From positions 237,562 through 301,561 of the forward strand of contig BQMF02000493.1 of the NCBI GenBank assembly GCA_027922465.2: a stretch of 64,000 nt of DNA. The letters run 5' to 3'. The notes under the pieces are model-generated. The model saw only the letters and a program-made list of their open reading frames with translations, searched no databases and had not been told where the DNA came from. The stretch is from Turritopsis dohrnii. Lineage: Eukaryota; Cnidaria; Hydrozoa; Anthoathecata; Oceaniidae. The translations under genes were made by a program, and so were the position numbers. Positions 22,875 to 33,541 of this stretch are shown here, piece after piece. Position 1 is the stretch's first letter; each line of letters starts with the position of its first letter.

Positions 22875-23462
22875 ATGGAACAATTCAACGTAGAAGTGGG
22901 AAGTCGTGGATACCATGTTTTCCGTGGCTTCACATGGAATAACATTGAAGTAAATCAACCAGTCGAAGTATACCAAGAAAATAACCCTGCATCAAAGGCT
23001 GAGGACCCGTACGCTTGTAGAGTAACAATAAAAAGAATGGATAGAATTGGACCAGTTACAGTAGGGCATATTCCCCGAGAGATATCTCGCTATGTGTACT
23101 ATTTCCTACACGAAGAAGGTGTTGTCAAAGGCTTTGTAGTTAGTACCCAACCGTCGATGTCGCCGATCCCAGCTGGGGGATTGGAAGTTCCCCTAAAATT
23201 AACATTCCAGCATAAAAACGGTAAAATTATTGAAAAAATGAAAACATTTGTACTAAAACAGTTGTCTCGCCTGCAAGACACTTTTACAATAGATAATATC
23301 ACTGATGATGGAGAAAGCGAGAGTGAAGATGAAGAAATCATACTCGAAGATGATGAAAGAGCGACTGACTTTGAAGTAGAGAAAACTGCGTACCATAGCG
23401 AAGTTAGTACAAAAACTGAACCAGAAGAAAAAGCTGTTACGAACACTATTATTATTGATTAA
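22875..23462 (+). CDS. HIRAN-like accessory protein carried by the pogo-like transposon
   Basis: Intact 195-residue ORF. Residues about 15-125 form a compact domain: SRGYHVFRGFTWN, then EDPYACRVTIKR, VTVGHIPREISRYVYYFL, GVVKGFVV and a PAGGLEVPLKLTF strand. The pattern N/D-P-x-A...V-G-x-[IV]-P-x-x-[IL]-S...GGLE-[IV]-P resembles HIRAN-type modules, which in helicase-like factors bind DNA ends. The C-terminal third is acidic and low-complexity (GESESEDEEIILEDDE). No helicase or nuclease part is attached. It lies wholly inside the transposon TIRs, divergent from the dead transposase, yet has no stop or frameshift. Assignment to HIRAN is by motif pattern only; it could be another small beta fold. 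Confidence 0.6.
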   Translation: MEQFNVEVGSRGYHVFRGFTWNNIEVNQPVEVYQENNPASKAEDPYACRVTIKRMDRIGPVTVGHIPREISRYVYYFLHEEGVVKGFVVSTQPSMSPIPAGGLEVPLKLTFQHKNGKIIEKMKTFVLKQLSRLQDTFTIDNITDDGESESEDEEIILEDDERATDFEVEKTAYHSEVSTKTEPEEKAVTNTIIID

Positions 23463-24209
23463 AGCTGAGAATAACAAACGATTAAAGCGTGTAAATTTTG
23501 CTATTTTTATGCAACGAGAAAAACTTATGTTCGCTTGAATTTGAAACGCATTGTTGCTTCCAGTCTAAAACGATTCTTGAATATAAAATTAAATTTTATC
23601 AAAAGTGGCCAATTTCTTATCCTTGTGGCCAAATTTCGGCCCTAATTGGCCAAATCCAAAATTTTGTCGTGGCCAATTAAGGGCCGGCCAAATAAGGGCC
23701 GCTAAGGTAAACGTTTAAACGACAGATAAGAAGTACTTAGCTACAACCGCTGCAGATCTCTATGAGAGCCTAAAGTGAAACTCACTACCTATATATCTTA
23801 AGAAACAAACTACAATATAAATCGACAAAATAAACTATGCCTCATCTTATTGAATTTTTTTGAGAGACAGTTTTGAAAAGTAAGACGATGTACTTCAATT
23901 GGCTCTTCAAAATGTATACACAAACCGTTTTGTAGCTGCAGATAACAAGAGCGAATATGACATCTGTTTTCTTATCGTTCTCCAAAGCTTCACTTTCATG
24001 AATTTAAGGTGTTTTCGTAGTATCTTCCTAAGTAGTGATTAGTTACTGGCAAAATCTGCGTACATATAGATATCCTGAGACTCTTACACAGTGACGCAAA
24101 ATTACAAGGGAGAATAAAAAATTATCGTTCATTACAGAGTTTTGTATTTACTACATTTCCATCCATGTGTGAGGTGTAAACTGGGCTAGTATCAACCAAC
24201 ATCTATTAA

Positions 24210-24579
24210 AGGCCATAATACACTATATGATTAATCATATATGATTTGTAATATATGATTAATCACAGTGTGTATTTCAGAAAAACATATGTTTTTTTAC
24301 CTGTATGATTTGTAATATATGATTTTTAAAAAGTCGCACGGTGTTCTACTTTCTATGATTAATCATAGACTTTTAACAATAGAATCTATTGTTGTTCGTC
24401 ATGCAGCCAATGCGCGAGAAAATTTTCTGTGCAGCTGACTGTATACAGAGAGAGTAGTTTACGATAAAAACAGGGATAAGATACATAGTGTGTATTTTCT
24501 CTTTATGCTATGATTTTTTTCATTCACCAAGTGCTTATTACAAATCATGTATGATTAATCATATAGTGTATTATGGCCT
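24210..24579. mobile_element. Harbinger-type MITE
   Basis: 370 bp with TIRs AGGCCATAATACACTATATG and inverse, flanked by TAA (24207-24209, 24580-24582), the PIF/Harbinger target duplication. Internal ATATGATT/AATCATA motifs are repeated near both ends. No coding sequence. Confidence 0.8.
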
Positions 24580-24968
24580 TAAAACACGATAAACGGTCTA
24601 ATTAGAAACGGAAGTCCAGAAATTAGTCTTTTTCAATAAAATTGAAACGCTATAGAAATGAGTATTAAGTCATTTTTTGCCTAGACAACCATGATTAAGC
24701 GGGGTTTACACTATCAGATTCTGTCTGACAGATTCTGTCGATTCGACAGAATCTGATAGTGTAAACAGAAAATCGAAAGTTTTTTTTGTCGAAAGATTCA
24801 CCTTTCGACAGAATCTGAAAAGTTGAATTTTTTCAACTTTTCTTATTCTGTCGAAAGTAAATCAGCCAATGAAATTACAGTTTCGGCTCATTAAATATTA
24901 ATGATGTGAAGTTTCTAGGAATTTACAAGCACGCACGTTTTATAAAAGACGTGTTGAGTTTTATCAAC

Positions 24969-26841
24969 ATGTCGTCACAAAATTATAAAGCAGAGAAAAC
25001 TGAAATTTTCATTGAACTTTTTGAGGCGGAAGAAGCTCTATGGAACGTTAAAAGCTCCCGGTATAAAAACAGGGATGAAAAATCCAAAGCAATCGATAGT
25101 ATATGCGAAAAGTTAGAAATGAGCCGTGAGTAGGATTTTATTTTGTCCTGATAGTTATAACTTATTTAAAATCTCACTGAATTTTTGTCATGACATAATT
25201 TTCTATGCTTTTTTTATTTCAGGGGCAGAAGTCAAAGCTAAAATAAACAACTTGCGTACATATTTTTCCAAGGAACTTAAAAAGTATCGAGAAAGTTTAA
25301 AAAGTGGTGCTGGAAGCAACGAAGTGTATAAATCAAAATGGCCTTATTTCGAAGCAATGATGTTTCTACGGGATTCAGTGACTCCAAGAGCAACAACTTC
25401 ATCTTTGGTATTTTACTGCTTCATTGTTTAATTTTATTTCTTGCAATCATTTTTGTTCAGTGATAGCTTCAAATTGGCATCTAAATACAGTTATCTTGCC
25501 ATGAAACGCTACCACAACCATTGAAATAGCTCATAAACTGTTCTCTGACTTCTTTTGCATCCTGAGAAAACATATTTGATCCTTGTTGATTTAAATCAAT
25601 CATAGCACTTCTTTCTTCTCTCCAAGTGCCAAGCCTAATTGCTCCATTCTCGGTGTTCTCCGAATCTATCAATCCGAGACCGGCATATGACTCAGAATTT
25701 CTGGCCAGCAAAAAATTGTGAAGAGCGCAAGTAGCTAAAACGACCGTCTGAACTTTTTTGGGTTCCAATGATATTGCAGTGCGATATATTCTGAATTTAC
25801 TTGCTAAAATTCCAAAAGCATTTTCGACAATGCGACGAGCACGACTCAATCGGTAGTTGAAAATGCGTTTTTCTTTAGTGAGGTCTTTTTGTGCAAAAGG
25901 CTTCATTATGTACGTTTTCAGTGGAAAAGCATCGTCGGCAACTATGACATGCGGAACAGCTTTGTCACCAACAGCCGGAATTCTTGCATTAGGGATGTTG
26001 AGTGAATTACAATCTAGAGCTTGATACAAAGATGAATTTCTAAAAACGCCACCATCACTTACTCGGCCATTACAACCAACGTCAATGTAAATAAACTTGT
26101 AATTAGCGTCGACCAATCCCAACAAAACTATACTAAATGAACCTTTATAATTGAAGTAGTATGAGCCAGAATTATGAGGTTGCGTTATGACCACATGTTT
26201 ACCATCCAGGGCGCCGATACAGTTCGGGAAATTCCATACCTTCTCGAAGTCAGCTGCTATAGTTAACCATTCTTCTTTGCTTCCTGGAACCTAAAATAAC
26301 AAGTGTGTTTATTTAGGATGTGGAAACACAAAGTTCGGTTTCAAATGAAATAACAGATGAAAGAGAGTTCAGTGATGGTGAGTCTGAAGTTTCGGTATCA
26401 GCATCAATTGGTGTTGCTCGAAGTACTAAGCGTCCATTAAAAGAAAAAGAGTCCGTTCTGAAAAAAAAGAATACCAAAGTGGCAGCTGAAGACGAGCTGT
26501 TAAGGCTGGCAAAAGAAACCTTACAAACAGATGTCCGTGAAGATCCGGAAGACATATTTGGTAAACTTGTGGCTAGTCAAATAAGAAATATAAACGACAG
26601 AAGAACACGAGAGCATACTAAGCTGAAGATACAGCAACTACTTTTTGATGCGCAATTTGAAGGGTCGTTTAACAATCTATCTACCCAGCCACATGTAACC
26701 CAATATACAAGTGCTGCATTCTCTTCACCATTGCAATCCCCAACGTACCACCCTCGATCGCAACCCCTCCGAAATTCAACGGAAGTAAATTCCGAGAACA
26801 GTTGGACGAGTTCATGGCTATCACGTTTTCATGACAGTTAA
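24969..26841 (+). CDS. Harbinger MADF/BESS accessory protein, three exons
   Basis: Join 24969-25125, 25223-25407, 26317-26841, giving 288 residues. Junctions are C|GTGAGT to TTTCAG|GG (phase 1) and TTG|GTATTT to TTTAG|GATG (phase 0), and all phases agree. The N-terminal ~110 residues are a MADF (Myb/SANT-like) DNA-binding domain: FIELFEAEEALWNVKSSRYK, KAIDSICEKLEM, KINNLRTYFSKELKKYRES and KWPYFEAMMFL. After an acidic/basic linker, DPEDIFGKLVASQIRNI is a BESS-like protein-interaction motif. In Harbinger elements the Myb-like partner carries the transposase to the nucleus and to its DNA sites. Intron 2 (25408-26316) contains the second transposase exon on the other strand. Confidence 0.85.
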
Positions 26842-27343
26842 TATATGCAAGTTTTAAAATTCAAACAAGGAAAGAAAAGTTTACCTTCAAATATTTGTCT
26901 TTTAACCTGTTGTGAATTGCTCGGCATACTTCAGGAATGAATAATGATATTGTGCTTTTATGTATTCGAGATTGAAATTGAAGACTTGTAAAGGATTCAC
27001 CAGTTGCTAAAAATCTCAACGTAACAGCCAACTTAATTTTTGCTGGAATACAGTTGCGTAATTGTGTATCTTTTTTGGATATGTCTTTTTCAATAAGATT
27101 AAACAAGAAAGTGAAATCTCTTGCAGACATTCTCGTGAAATTCTGAAAACTCTGCCCATCTTCACATTCTAATTCTCTCAACAAACTGGAGAATGTCCCC
27201 CCCAATGTCCTTCTGGCTAGCCAAGGTTTCATCCAAATAGTTCTTTTCTTCCGCTGTTGTTTTTCTTGTTTTTCTTTTCGTTTTTTTAGTAATATAACTA
27301 TCGCAATAGCTGCAGCAACACGTTTTTTCTTGAAAGGCGCCAT
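25481..27343 (-). CDS. HARBI1-like Harbinger transposase (DDE_4), two exons
   Basis: Join 27343-26885 and 26290-25481, 422 residues. Junction TTGAAG|GTAAAC to ATTTTAG|GTTCCAG, phase 0. Exon 1 has a basic N-terminus (KKKRVAAA, KKRKEKQEKQQRKKR) and a helical region ending NRLKDKYLK. Exon 2 carries the DDE nuclease: first Asp in IGALDGKHV, second in VIVADDAFPL, Glu in RRIVENAFGIL, plus CALHNFL near the end. All three catalytic residues are present and there is no frame break. The ORF extends upstream of the chosen ATG; I picked M at 27343 because MAPFKKKR begins the basic region. Its 594-nt intron holds the last exon of the MADF gene in antisense. Confidence 0.88.
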
Positions 27344-27466
27344 TCCACAAATAAATATTTTCGACATAAAAATGCAAATGTAAACGCAAAAATCTGTCAT
27401 GAATAATTAATGAGAAAAATCGTTCGACAGAATCTGTCAGACAGAATCTGATAGTGTAAACCCCGC

Positions 27467-28382
27467 TATGTAAAATCCAAACGTATGATAAAAATTTTTC
27501 TGACAACATCAATGACTCTGCATAGTTCAGCCTGATGAATTAAAAAGTGACTTAGGCGTTGCTATGGGCATAGCCAACAATATGACGTATAAGAGACTTA
27601 TATCTCCTTAAATAGTTGACAAGTATTTTGCAGAACAGATCAAAAACTCTATCAATGTGCATCGTAATTTTCTCATAAGAAACGTAAAACTCCTCACTCT
27701 TAAACTGAAGATGGATGTCGACAAAGTACTTGTTTTTGTAACTTAGCTGCAATATTGACATTATATGTCTACAATAAAATTTATACTTGGGTTTTCAAAA
27801 AGTCACTGCTTCGAAGAATATTTTCATTGAAATGCGTACAGAAAGATTTCTGTCATATCATCTGTTTTCATTGTAATTCATTATTTTAAAGTAAGCGCAG
27901 CTTTTCTTAAAACACTCTTTGCAAACTTTGTTCATAATTCACGATTGCAACGCTAGTGGCAACAGTGTTTAAAACCTCTTGAGGAGGCGCTCGGAGGCGC
28001 GGCGAGTTTTGGCAGAAACTAGCCTCTGTCAATAACTGTTGACATACCGGTTGTTAACAGAGCCATATTTCGGATAAGGGGGTAGCAGCTAGTGCGAAAA
28101 GTCCAATATAATTTGCAGACTGAAATGTTTGTGTTGATACAGGCTCTAGTTTTAGAATTTTATTACATTTTTCAGATTAAATTTCACAAGAACAGTTATA
28201 AAGTAAGATTAATATCTGTGGCTGTTTATAACGTTTATAAGCTAAACAGTAATCTATAAGCCCTCAAAATGTTTGCTACATGACTCATGCTCCTCGTGGT
28301 GGTCCATGATTACTTGATTCTAGAGTAGTGTGCTGTGTGTTGATAGTAAAGTGAAAGAAGGTATATTATATTAATTTAAATT
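27467..28382. other. no gene seen
   Basis: Part of the left palindrome arm, unique-looking AT-rich sequence without coding features; mirrored at 36138-37053. Confidence 0.5.
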
Positions 28383-29391
28383 ATTGCCCCCGCAGCGAGC
28401 GTAAGCGAGCGAGGAGGCATAGTAGTTTCACCAGATAGGCGAATATGTCAGTTTCCGATTTTGTTCTTCATCATCATCATCATCTTCCAACTTTCGTGTT
28501 GACGTTACACGGTGGTATACAATTATTAGCTGACTTTGCTTTTTTTCCCGTTTCAAAGCATGGTACTGTAAGTAGAATGTTTTTTCGTATCTCTTTCCTA
28601 ATTTATTATTATTTATACTATGTTATTTAGGAAGTTCGTATGATAAAATTGATAAGACATTTTTCATATTACTTTTGTGTTGTTTTAGTGCAGTGAACGA
28701 CTAGGATTTTGAAGCACAGCTTGAAATCTGAAATTTTGCCAACAACATTTTATTTTTGTATATATGTTTTAGCTCTAAATCTTTCATTCGATAAATTTTA
28801 TTCAATGCACTGAGTTTTGGCGGATCTTGCCTTAAAAAAGATTTTAATTGGATATCTGTGTATGCAAGAAAGTCTACCAATTGTCGTTCTTCGTGTTTTC
28901 TTTCTTTTTTATGTCCTCCAAACCTTGTGTGATCATGATCAATAAAACCTTCTTATATTTTTTTCTTGTTTTTTATGTAAACTTTGGCTATTTCTTGTTT
29001 CGAATCAAAGTTTGAAATGCAGTTTTCTAATGGATTTTTCGCTTTAATTGTTTTTTAAAAAAGTTTTTTTTCTTTCTTTTGGTTCTTACAGAATTTCTTA
29101 AACAAATGTTTATCTTATTTTGATTATAAAATACGTATCCATGGTTTCAGTTCACACATTTCTTTTGTTTGTAGCCAATACTTTCTGATATTACTTGTTA
29201 AGCCTTAATTACACTTTTTGAAAGGTATCAGTGTGACATAGGACTAAGACATAACAAAAAGTAACAAAAGTTTTTTTTTGTTTTTGTTTCCGGTGTATAG
29301 CTTGCAATGTATAGCTTGCTGTGTGTACAAATTGGAATGCTTGAGCGCGGGGGCATTTTTAGCTAAAGCTACATGCTAGTATAGATTTCAA
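28383..29391. mobile_element. GCCCCCGC-bounded non-autonomous repeat
   Basis: Begins GCCCCCGCAGCGAGCG and ends GAGCGCGGGGGC followed by an AT tail, so the GC-rich motif is inverted at its two ends. Inside are a (CAT)n tract and blocks also found, diverged, at 19780-20040. No ORF. Similar in plan to the ACTAGCCGCC elements but not the same family. Mirror copy 35129-36137. Confidence 0.45.
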
Positions 29392-30978
29392 GACATTTTT
29401 ATATAACGATTTACATAGAATCCTTCATTTGACTGTTCCTAAGAAGTGTAATTGAGCTAAAATAAGAGCTGGTCCAGCATGACGGACATTTTGTATTTGT
29501 GTGCATTTGTTTAGCACTGTTTATATTTGTGCGCTTTTTGTTTCGCAGGACTTGTATCCTGTACAATTTGTTTTGCACTACTTATATCTGTGCATTTTGT
29601 TTTGCACTACTTGTATCCCCCCAATATACTTTAATTTTGGACTACTTGTGTGTATATCACACAAAGCATTGTTTGTTTTGAAATTATGTCTTTCTGTATT
29701 CAAAAAGTTATCCAAGGTTTGTTTAATCAGTCCCATACAAAATTTGGTGGAGCAAGCTGGTAAACAATTCACTTGTTACAGCCTATATGCTATTGCTTTT
29801 ACAGTTATAAAATCAATCGGCGTTGGAACATGAAAGATTTTATAACTGACTTTATAAATCATTAAATAAAGATACGTTTTTGATGGTTCGTGACTTGCTT
29901 AATTGATTCCCAATGTTTTCTCATGATTGCAATCAATAAAAATCCTTATAATTATATATTTCCCCGTAGGACGAAATATATGTTAAAATCGGCATTTTCC
30001 TTCTTCTTCTTCTCCTTTTTTTTCTTCTCTGTTCACTTTTATAGCCGCGGTTCAGAATGGAATTTTCGCCTGGCCGCCAAAGTAGATAAGAATAGAGGCC
30101 AGTCTACAGTCAAGTAGTACGCCATGTTTTTTCAGTCAGTGCAGATGGGCTGTAGAAGATTTGAGGATTGTGCAGTGCAATCCCGATTTTATAAATAAAA
30201 TCGAAGCCAACGATCTAATACTGGATTAACGCCCTTTCACGCCTTGAGTAAGAAAGTCATTATGAACACAACACGAACTTCGATTGAATGCAATATAAAT
30301 AAATTCGTATGAGCCAATTCAGGAAACATGGGTGTAGTAGAAACAAGAGGCCCTTAGGCCTTAAGGTCAGCACCAAAGAAAACTTTAAAGATTTAACATA
30401 AAAACTTCAATATTCCTTTAATTAGATTATTAAATTATTAAGCCATATTGTTCAAGAATTAATGCTAAGAATCAAAGTTTCTGATTTTGAACCGAAAAAT
30501 TTAAAGATAACAAGAAACGACAAAAACAACTGCAAAATTATACACAAAATGATTGAATAACCACCCACAGACACGGGGAAATTCTTAACCAATAGGAGAA
30601 ATAAGCACTACACTTCCTTTCAAACAGGATGTACAATTACAAGCAGAGAGTTCAAATCCAAAAATTTTCAGGTACACATTTCACAGATTAATATAATATT
30701 GATAATTACAAATGCACAAACTCCGATTTACTATACACATATTTGAGAATGAGTAAATGTCCTGATTACCATGCATAGGATCAGATCTTAGTAACACAAA
30801 CAATGAAGGGAAAATCATTGTGTTGATTTGAGTGAATTCATAAATTTGATTACATAAAATGAATTTTTAGAATTTTTAACTAATACTGTATCTAATAAAT
30901 AAACAAAGCATTGGGTACTTTCTGTAGATTGAAATGAAATTAATGAGACATTGCCTTTCGAATCATGGAAAATCACAA
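29392..30978. other. no gene; short dispersed repeats
   Basis: 29960-30060 contains a block (ATGCCGATTTTAACATATAT reversed) also present at 63620-63680. 30165-30260 contains DIRS-like terminal sequence (GATCTAATACTGGATTAACG) that recurs in the palindrome spacer. Open frames here are short and unlike proteins. Confidence 0.5.
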
Positions 30979-31098
30979 CTTAGTTGGTGCTATTTCCTTT
31001 TCGCACCCCCACTCTCCGTTACGGTCAGGGTCAGGGTTAGGGTTAGGATCAGATACATTTAGGGGGGGTGCGAAAAGGAAATAGCGCCACTTAGTTTC
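30979..31098. repeat. hairpin element with telomere-like core
   Basis: Inverted arms GGTGCTATTTCCTTTTCGCA and its near-perfect inverse enclose a ~55-bp loop containing CAGGGTTAGGGTTAGG (31032-31047), two to three TTAGGG-like units. Mirror copy at 33422-33541. Arms of about 30 bp suggest a tiny MITE; the flank gives no clear target duplication. 31099-31588 holds nothing further. Confidence 0.7.
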
Positions 31099-31588
31099 CC
31101 TCTTTCTTTTCACTAAGGAAAAGAAATATATACACTTCAGCATTGTCAAATATATACACTTCGGCATTAGTTTAGTTGCTAGCAATAACAACGTACAACG
31201 AAACAACTTTTATATAGATGACTTACCAAGTGAAGTAGGTAATGTTTATAAAACATTAACATTTATTATTTAATTTCTGTGTAACAAGTTTCATTATAGA
31301 ATATATATATTAATCAATTCATTTTCCTGTGAGCATAAGTACACCTTCCCAGGAAAAATACTCTTTATTATATATACATTACAAAATGTTTTATCTGTTC
31401 TCTAGAAACAATAATAAAGTCAAGTGTTACTTGACTTTAAACATTTTTTTAAATGTATTTTAGAGCTGAAGATGATTTAATAAAATCGAAATTAATATCA
31501 AATAAATAAATGATATGCACTGTTGGTTTGTATAGAATCGAATTATTTTTTACCATCATAAGGTTTTAAACAAAAAAGCAATAAAATA

Positions 31589-32261
31589 ATGAAAATTATT
31601 ATTGACACTGTCAATCAATTTTTCTTTGCTTTTTAGTTCAGGTAGTAGAGTATTAACTTGAATGAATGATTATAATAAAAACAACAGACAAGATAGAAAA
31701 TGAAAACATGTATATCCAAGAGAATATGGACCCTTGGAAGCAGCAGCAGAGCTAATCATATCCATTAGGTCATTTACCCTTAGCCTTACACATCACATCA
31801 CCAATATTAGTAAACACACAAATAACTCCACAAAATTCCGTATATATATAATCTAAAGTCACTCAAAATACACGGTCACAGTTGCTTCTTGGTAGGATGG
31901 GTATAATATGTATGAATGCACTCTGATTCATTTCAAAATTTCGCAAACAAACTGACGCTGAATCTTTCTTCTAAGAAGTGCATGTTCCATTTTTTTAATT
32001 TTATGCCACACTTACCATGAAAAAAATATGTAACTACTTCATCACGAAACAATTCTTAATTGAACCACGGACCAAAATAGCCTGAATTCTGGCAGCCTGC
32101 ATGGTATCAGCCTACAACTGCGACATTACACACGGAATGACTGACTGACTGACAGACACGGGGAAATGAAAGATCAGCTTCCTTGCGGCGCTGACCAATA
32201 ACAAGTCATCATATACAAATGTTTTAATCATCTTTTCAAGAAACAAAAAACTACAGTGAGA
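31589..32261. other. palindrome spacer, non-coding part
   Basis: Unique to the spacer; no mirror. AT-rich, no ORF of note. On the minus strand it would be the 3' UTR of the short RGG exon if that exon is real. Confidence 0.5.
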
Positions 32262-32317
32262 TTAGACACTGCCACGTCCACGATTTCCACGGAGAGCACC
32301 ACGGAAAGAACCTCTAC
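32262..32317 (-). CDS. possible terminal exon with RGG-like tail
   Basis: After a good acceptor (TATTTTCAG|GTAGAGG) 18 codons read RGSFRGALRGNRGRGSV and stop at 32262. Arg/Gly-rich tails of this kind end several RNA-binding proteins. No upstream exon is identifiable: sequence at higher coordinates is DIRS-like and then palindrome arm. It could be a stranded last exon or a retrocopied fragment. Very short, so the call is weak. Confidence 0.3.
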
Positions 32318-32371
32318 CTGAAAATAGTAATAAAGAGTAAATTAATGCGGTAGATGTAGGGGTCCTGGTGG

Positions 32372-32530
32372 GTGGGCAGTATTAGATCGTTGGCTTCGAT
32401 TTTATTTATAAAATCGGGATTGCACTGCGGGCGCTACGCGCCCTTGCACAATCCTCAATTTCATTGCATAAAATCTCCGCCCGATCTAATACTGGATTAA
32501 CGCCCTGTCCAGCCTTGAGGCTGAAAGTCA
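32372..32530. mobile_element. DIRS-like terminal/internal complementary repeats
   Basis: CAGTATTAGATCGTTGGC...AATCGGGATTGCACTGC, a GCGGGCGCTACGCGCCC palindrome, then GATCTAATACTGGATTAACG. The first and last blocks are inverted relatives of each other. Both recur in the arms (34297-34350 and 30170-30240). Such split complementary repeats are a hallmark of DIRS retrotransposons, and a DIRS-type recombinase gene lies beside them. Confidence 0.6.
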
Positions 32531-32547
32531 TTATCCAGGGCCTCTGT

Positions 32548-32940
32548 TCAAAGCGCTAAGATAGTTGACTCGAAAACTTCAGGTTCTACTATGATACCCT
32601 TTCTATACGCTCTTTTAAAAGTTGTCGAACTGGCCCAATGACCTCTCTTCAAAATTTCCTTCATAGGTACTCCTTCTGCAGCAGCTTTAGAAGAGGAAGC
32701 TGATCTAGTAGAATGACCCTTGAATGTATTGGTATCTATGCCTGATAGAGAAAAAACTTCCATTATGCATCTTGAAATTGTGCAAGGTTTAACGGCTTTA
32801 TGAGGTTTTACAAAGCTCAATAGGAGTTGAAAATTTTCTGATCTCCAAGAGGAACTTCTCTCTAAATAAACATCTATGTGATGGCAAACACATAAATTAT
32901 CATTTTCTCTAAAATGCGAAAATCTTATGGGTATTTTATT
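32548..32940 (-). pseudogene. DIRS-type tyrosine recombinase, C-terminal part
   Basis: Open frame from 32940 to the stop at 32548, about 130 residues. It reads IRFSHFRENDNL, an IDVYLERS region, VKPCTISRCI, then the catalytic C-terminus with HSTRSASSSKA (Arg of the H-x-x-R box), LKRGHWAS (His/Trp) and FKRAYRK (nucleophile Tyr). This is the recombinase that DIRS retrotransposons use instead of an integrase to insert circular DNA. The upstream half of the domain is missing: the frame meets a stop just inside the palindrome arm, and the arm boundary (32932) falls near the break. No reverse transcriptase or RNase H was found nearby. Confidence 0.8.
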
Positions 32941-33421
32941 GCTTTTTTGTTTAAAACCTTATGATGGTAAAAAATAATTCGATTCTATACAAACCAACAG
33001 TGCATATCATTTATTTATTTGATATTAATTTCGATTTTATTAAATCATCTTCAGCTCTAAAATACATTTAAAAAAATGTTTAAAGTCAAGTAACACTTGA
33101 CTTTATTATTGTTTCTAGAGAACAGATAAAACATTTTGTAATGTATATATAATAAAGAGTATTTTTCCTGGGAAGGTGTACTTATGCTCACAGGAAAATG
33201 AATTGATTAATATATATATTCTATAATGAAACTTGTTACACAGAAATTAAATAATAAATGTTAATGTTTTATAAACATTACCTACTTCACTTGGTAAGTC
33301 ATCTATATAAAAGTTGTTTCGTTGTACGTTGTTATTGCTAGCAACTAAACTAATGCCGAAGTGTATATATTTGACAATGCTGAAGTGTATATATTTCTTT
33401 TCCTTAGTGAAAAGAAAGAGG

Positions 33422-33541
33422 GAAACTAAGTGGCGCTATTTCCTTTTCGCACCCCCCCTAAATGTATCTGATCCTAACCCTAACCCTGACCCTGACCGTA
33501 ACGGAGAGTGGGGGTGCGAAAAGGAAATAGCACCAACTAAG
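33422..33541. repeat. hairpin element with telomere-like core, mirror copy
   Basis: Inverse of 30979-31098, with CCTAACCCTAACCCTG at 33473-33488. Confidence 0.7.

Larger units (their letters stand above)
20240..23707. mobile_element. pogo-like DNA transposon with two divergent genes
   Basis: 3,468 bp bounded by TIRs that start CCTTAGCGRCCCTTATTTGG and continue with GGCCGGCCC and GGCC-rich subterminal motifs. TA flanks both ends (20238-20239, 23708-23709), the target duplication of the IS630-Tc1-mariner group that includes pogo. Inside are a damaged DDE_1-type transposase on the minus strand (21165-22590) and an intact second ORF on the plus strand (22875-23462). Their starts face away from each other across roughly 285 bp that would hold a shared promoter. 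Confidence 0.85.
24699..27466. mobile_element. complete Harbinger transposon
   Basis: 2,768 bp with TIRs GCGGGGTTTACACTATCAGA and inverse, and subterminal CAGATTCTGTC/GACAGAATCTG repeats at both ends. It carries the two genes typical of the superfamily: a HARBI1-like transposase (minus) and a MADF protein (plus). Both frames are open across their inferred splice junctions, so this copy may be functional or very young. Flanking trinucleotides are TAA and TAT, so a target duplication is imperfect or lost. The palindrome's left arm starts inside it at 25730. Confidence 0.9.
25730..31588 (+). repeat. left arm of giant inverted repeat
   Basis: 5,859 bp whose reverse complement is 32932-38790. For every paired feature the two coordinates sum to 64520, so no net length change was found at any checked point. 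At least five substitutions between arms are visible from paired ORFs and DNA, all transitions. The outer edge lies within the Harbinger transposase exon (after TTTAGCTACT in minus sense); the inner edge follows GCAATAAAATA. Apart from the Harbinger element it contains non-coding repeats. Confidence 0.95.

Noticed and set aside
23099..23477. Serine-rich open frames antisense to the HIRAN-like ORF
   Set aside because: Antisense shadows of the acidic tail codons.
29499..29833. Cys/Leu-rich overlapping open frames as secreted peptides
   Set aside because: They overlap in two frames, arise from repeated TTTTGTTTTGCACTACTTGTAT-like DNA (period visible), and reflect low complexity.
31026..31050. 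Chromosome end or internal telomere scar
   Set aside because: Only two to three TTAGGG-like units inside a hairpin element with unrelated sequence on both sides.
30973..31206. 77-codon open frame duplicated in both palindrome arms as a gene
   Set aside because: It runs through the hairpin element and telomere-like repeat; the mirror copy is simply the inverted repeat. No protein features.
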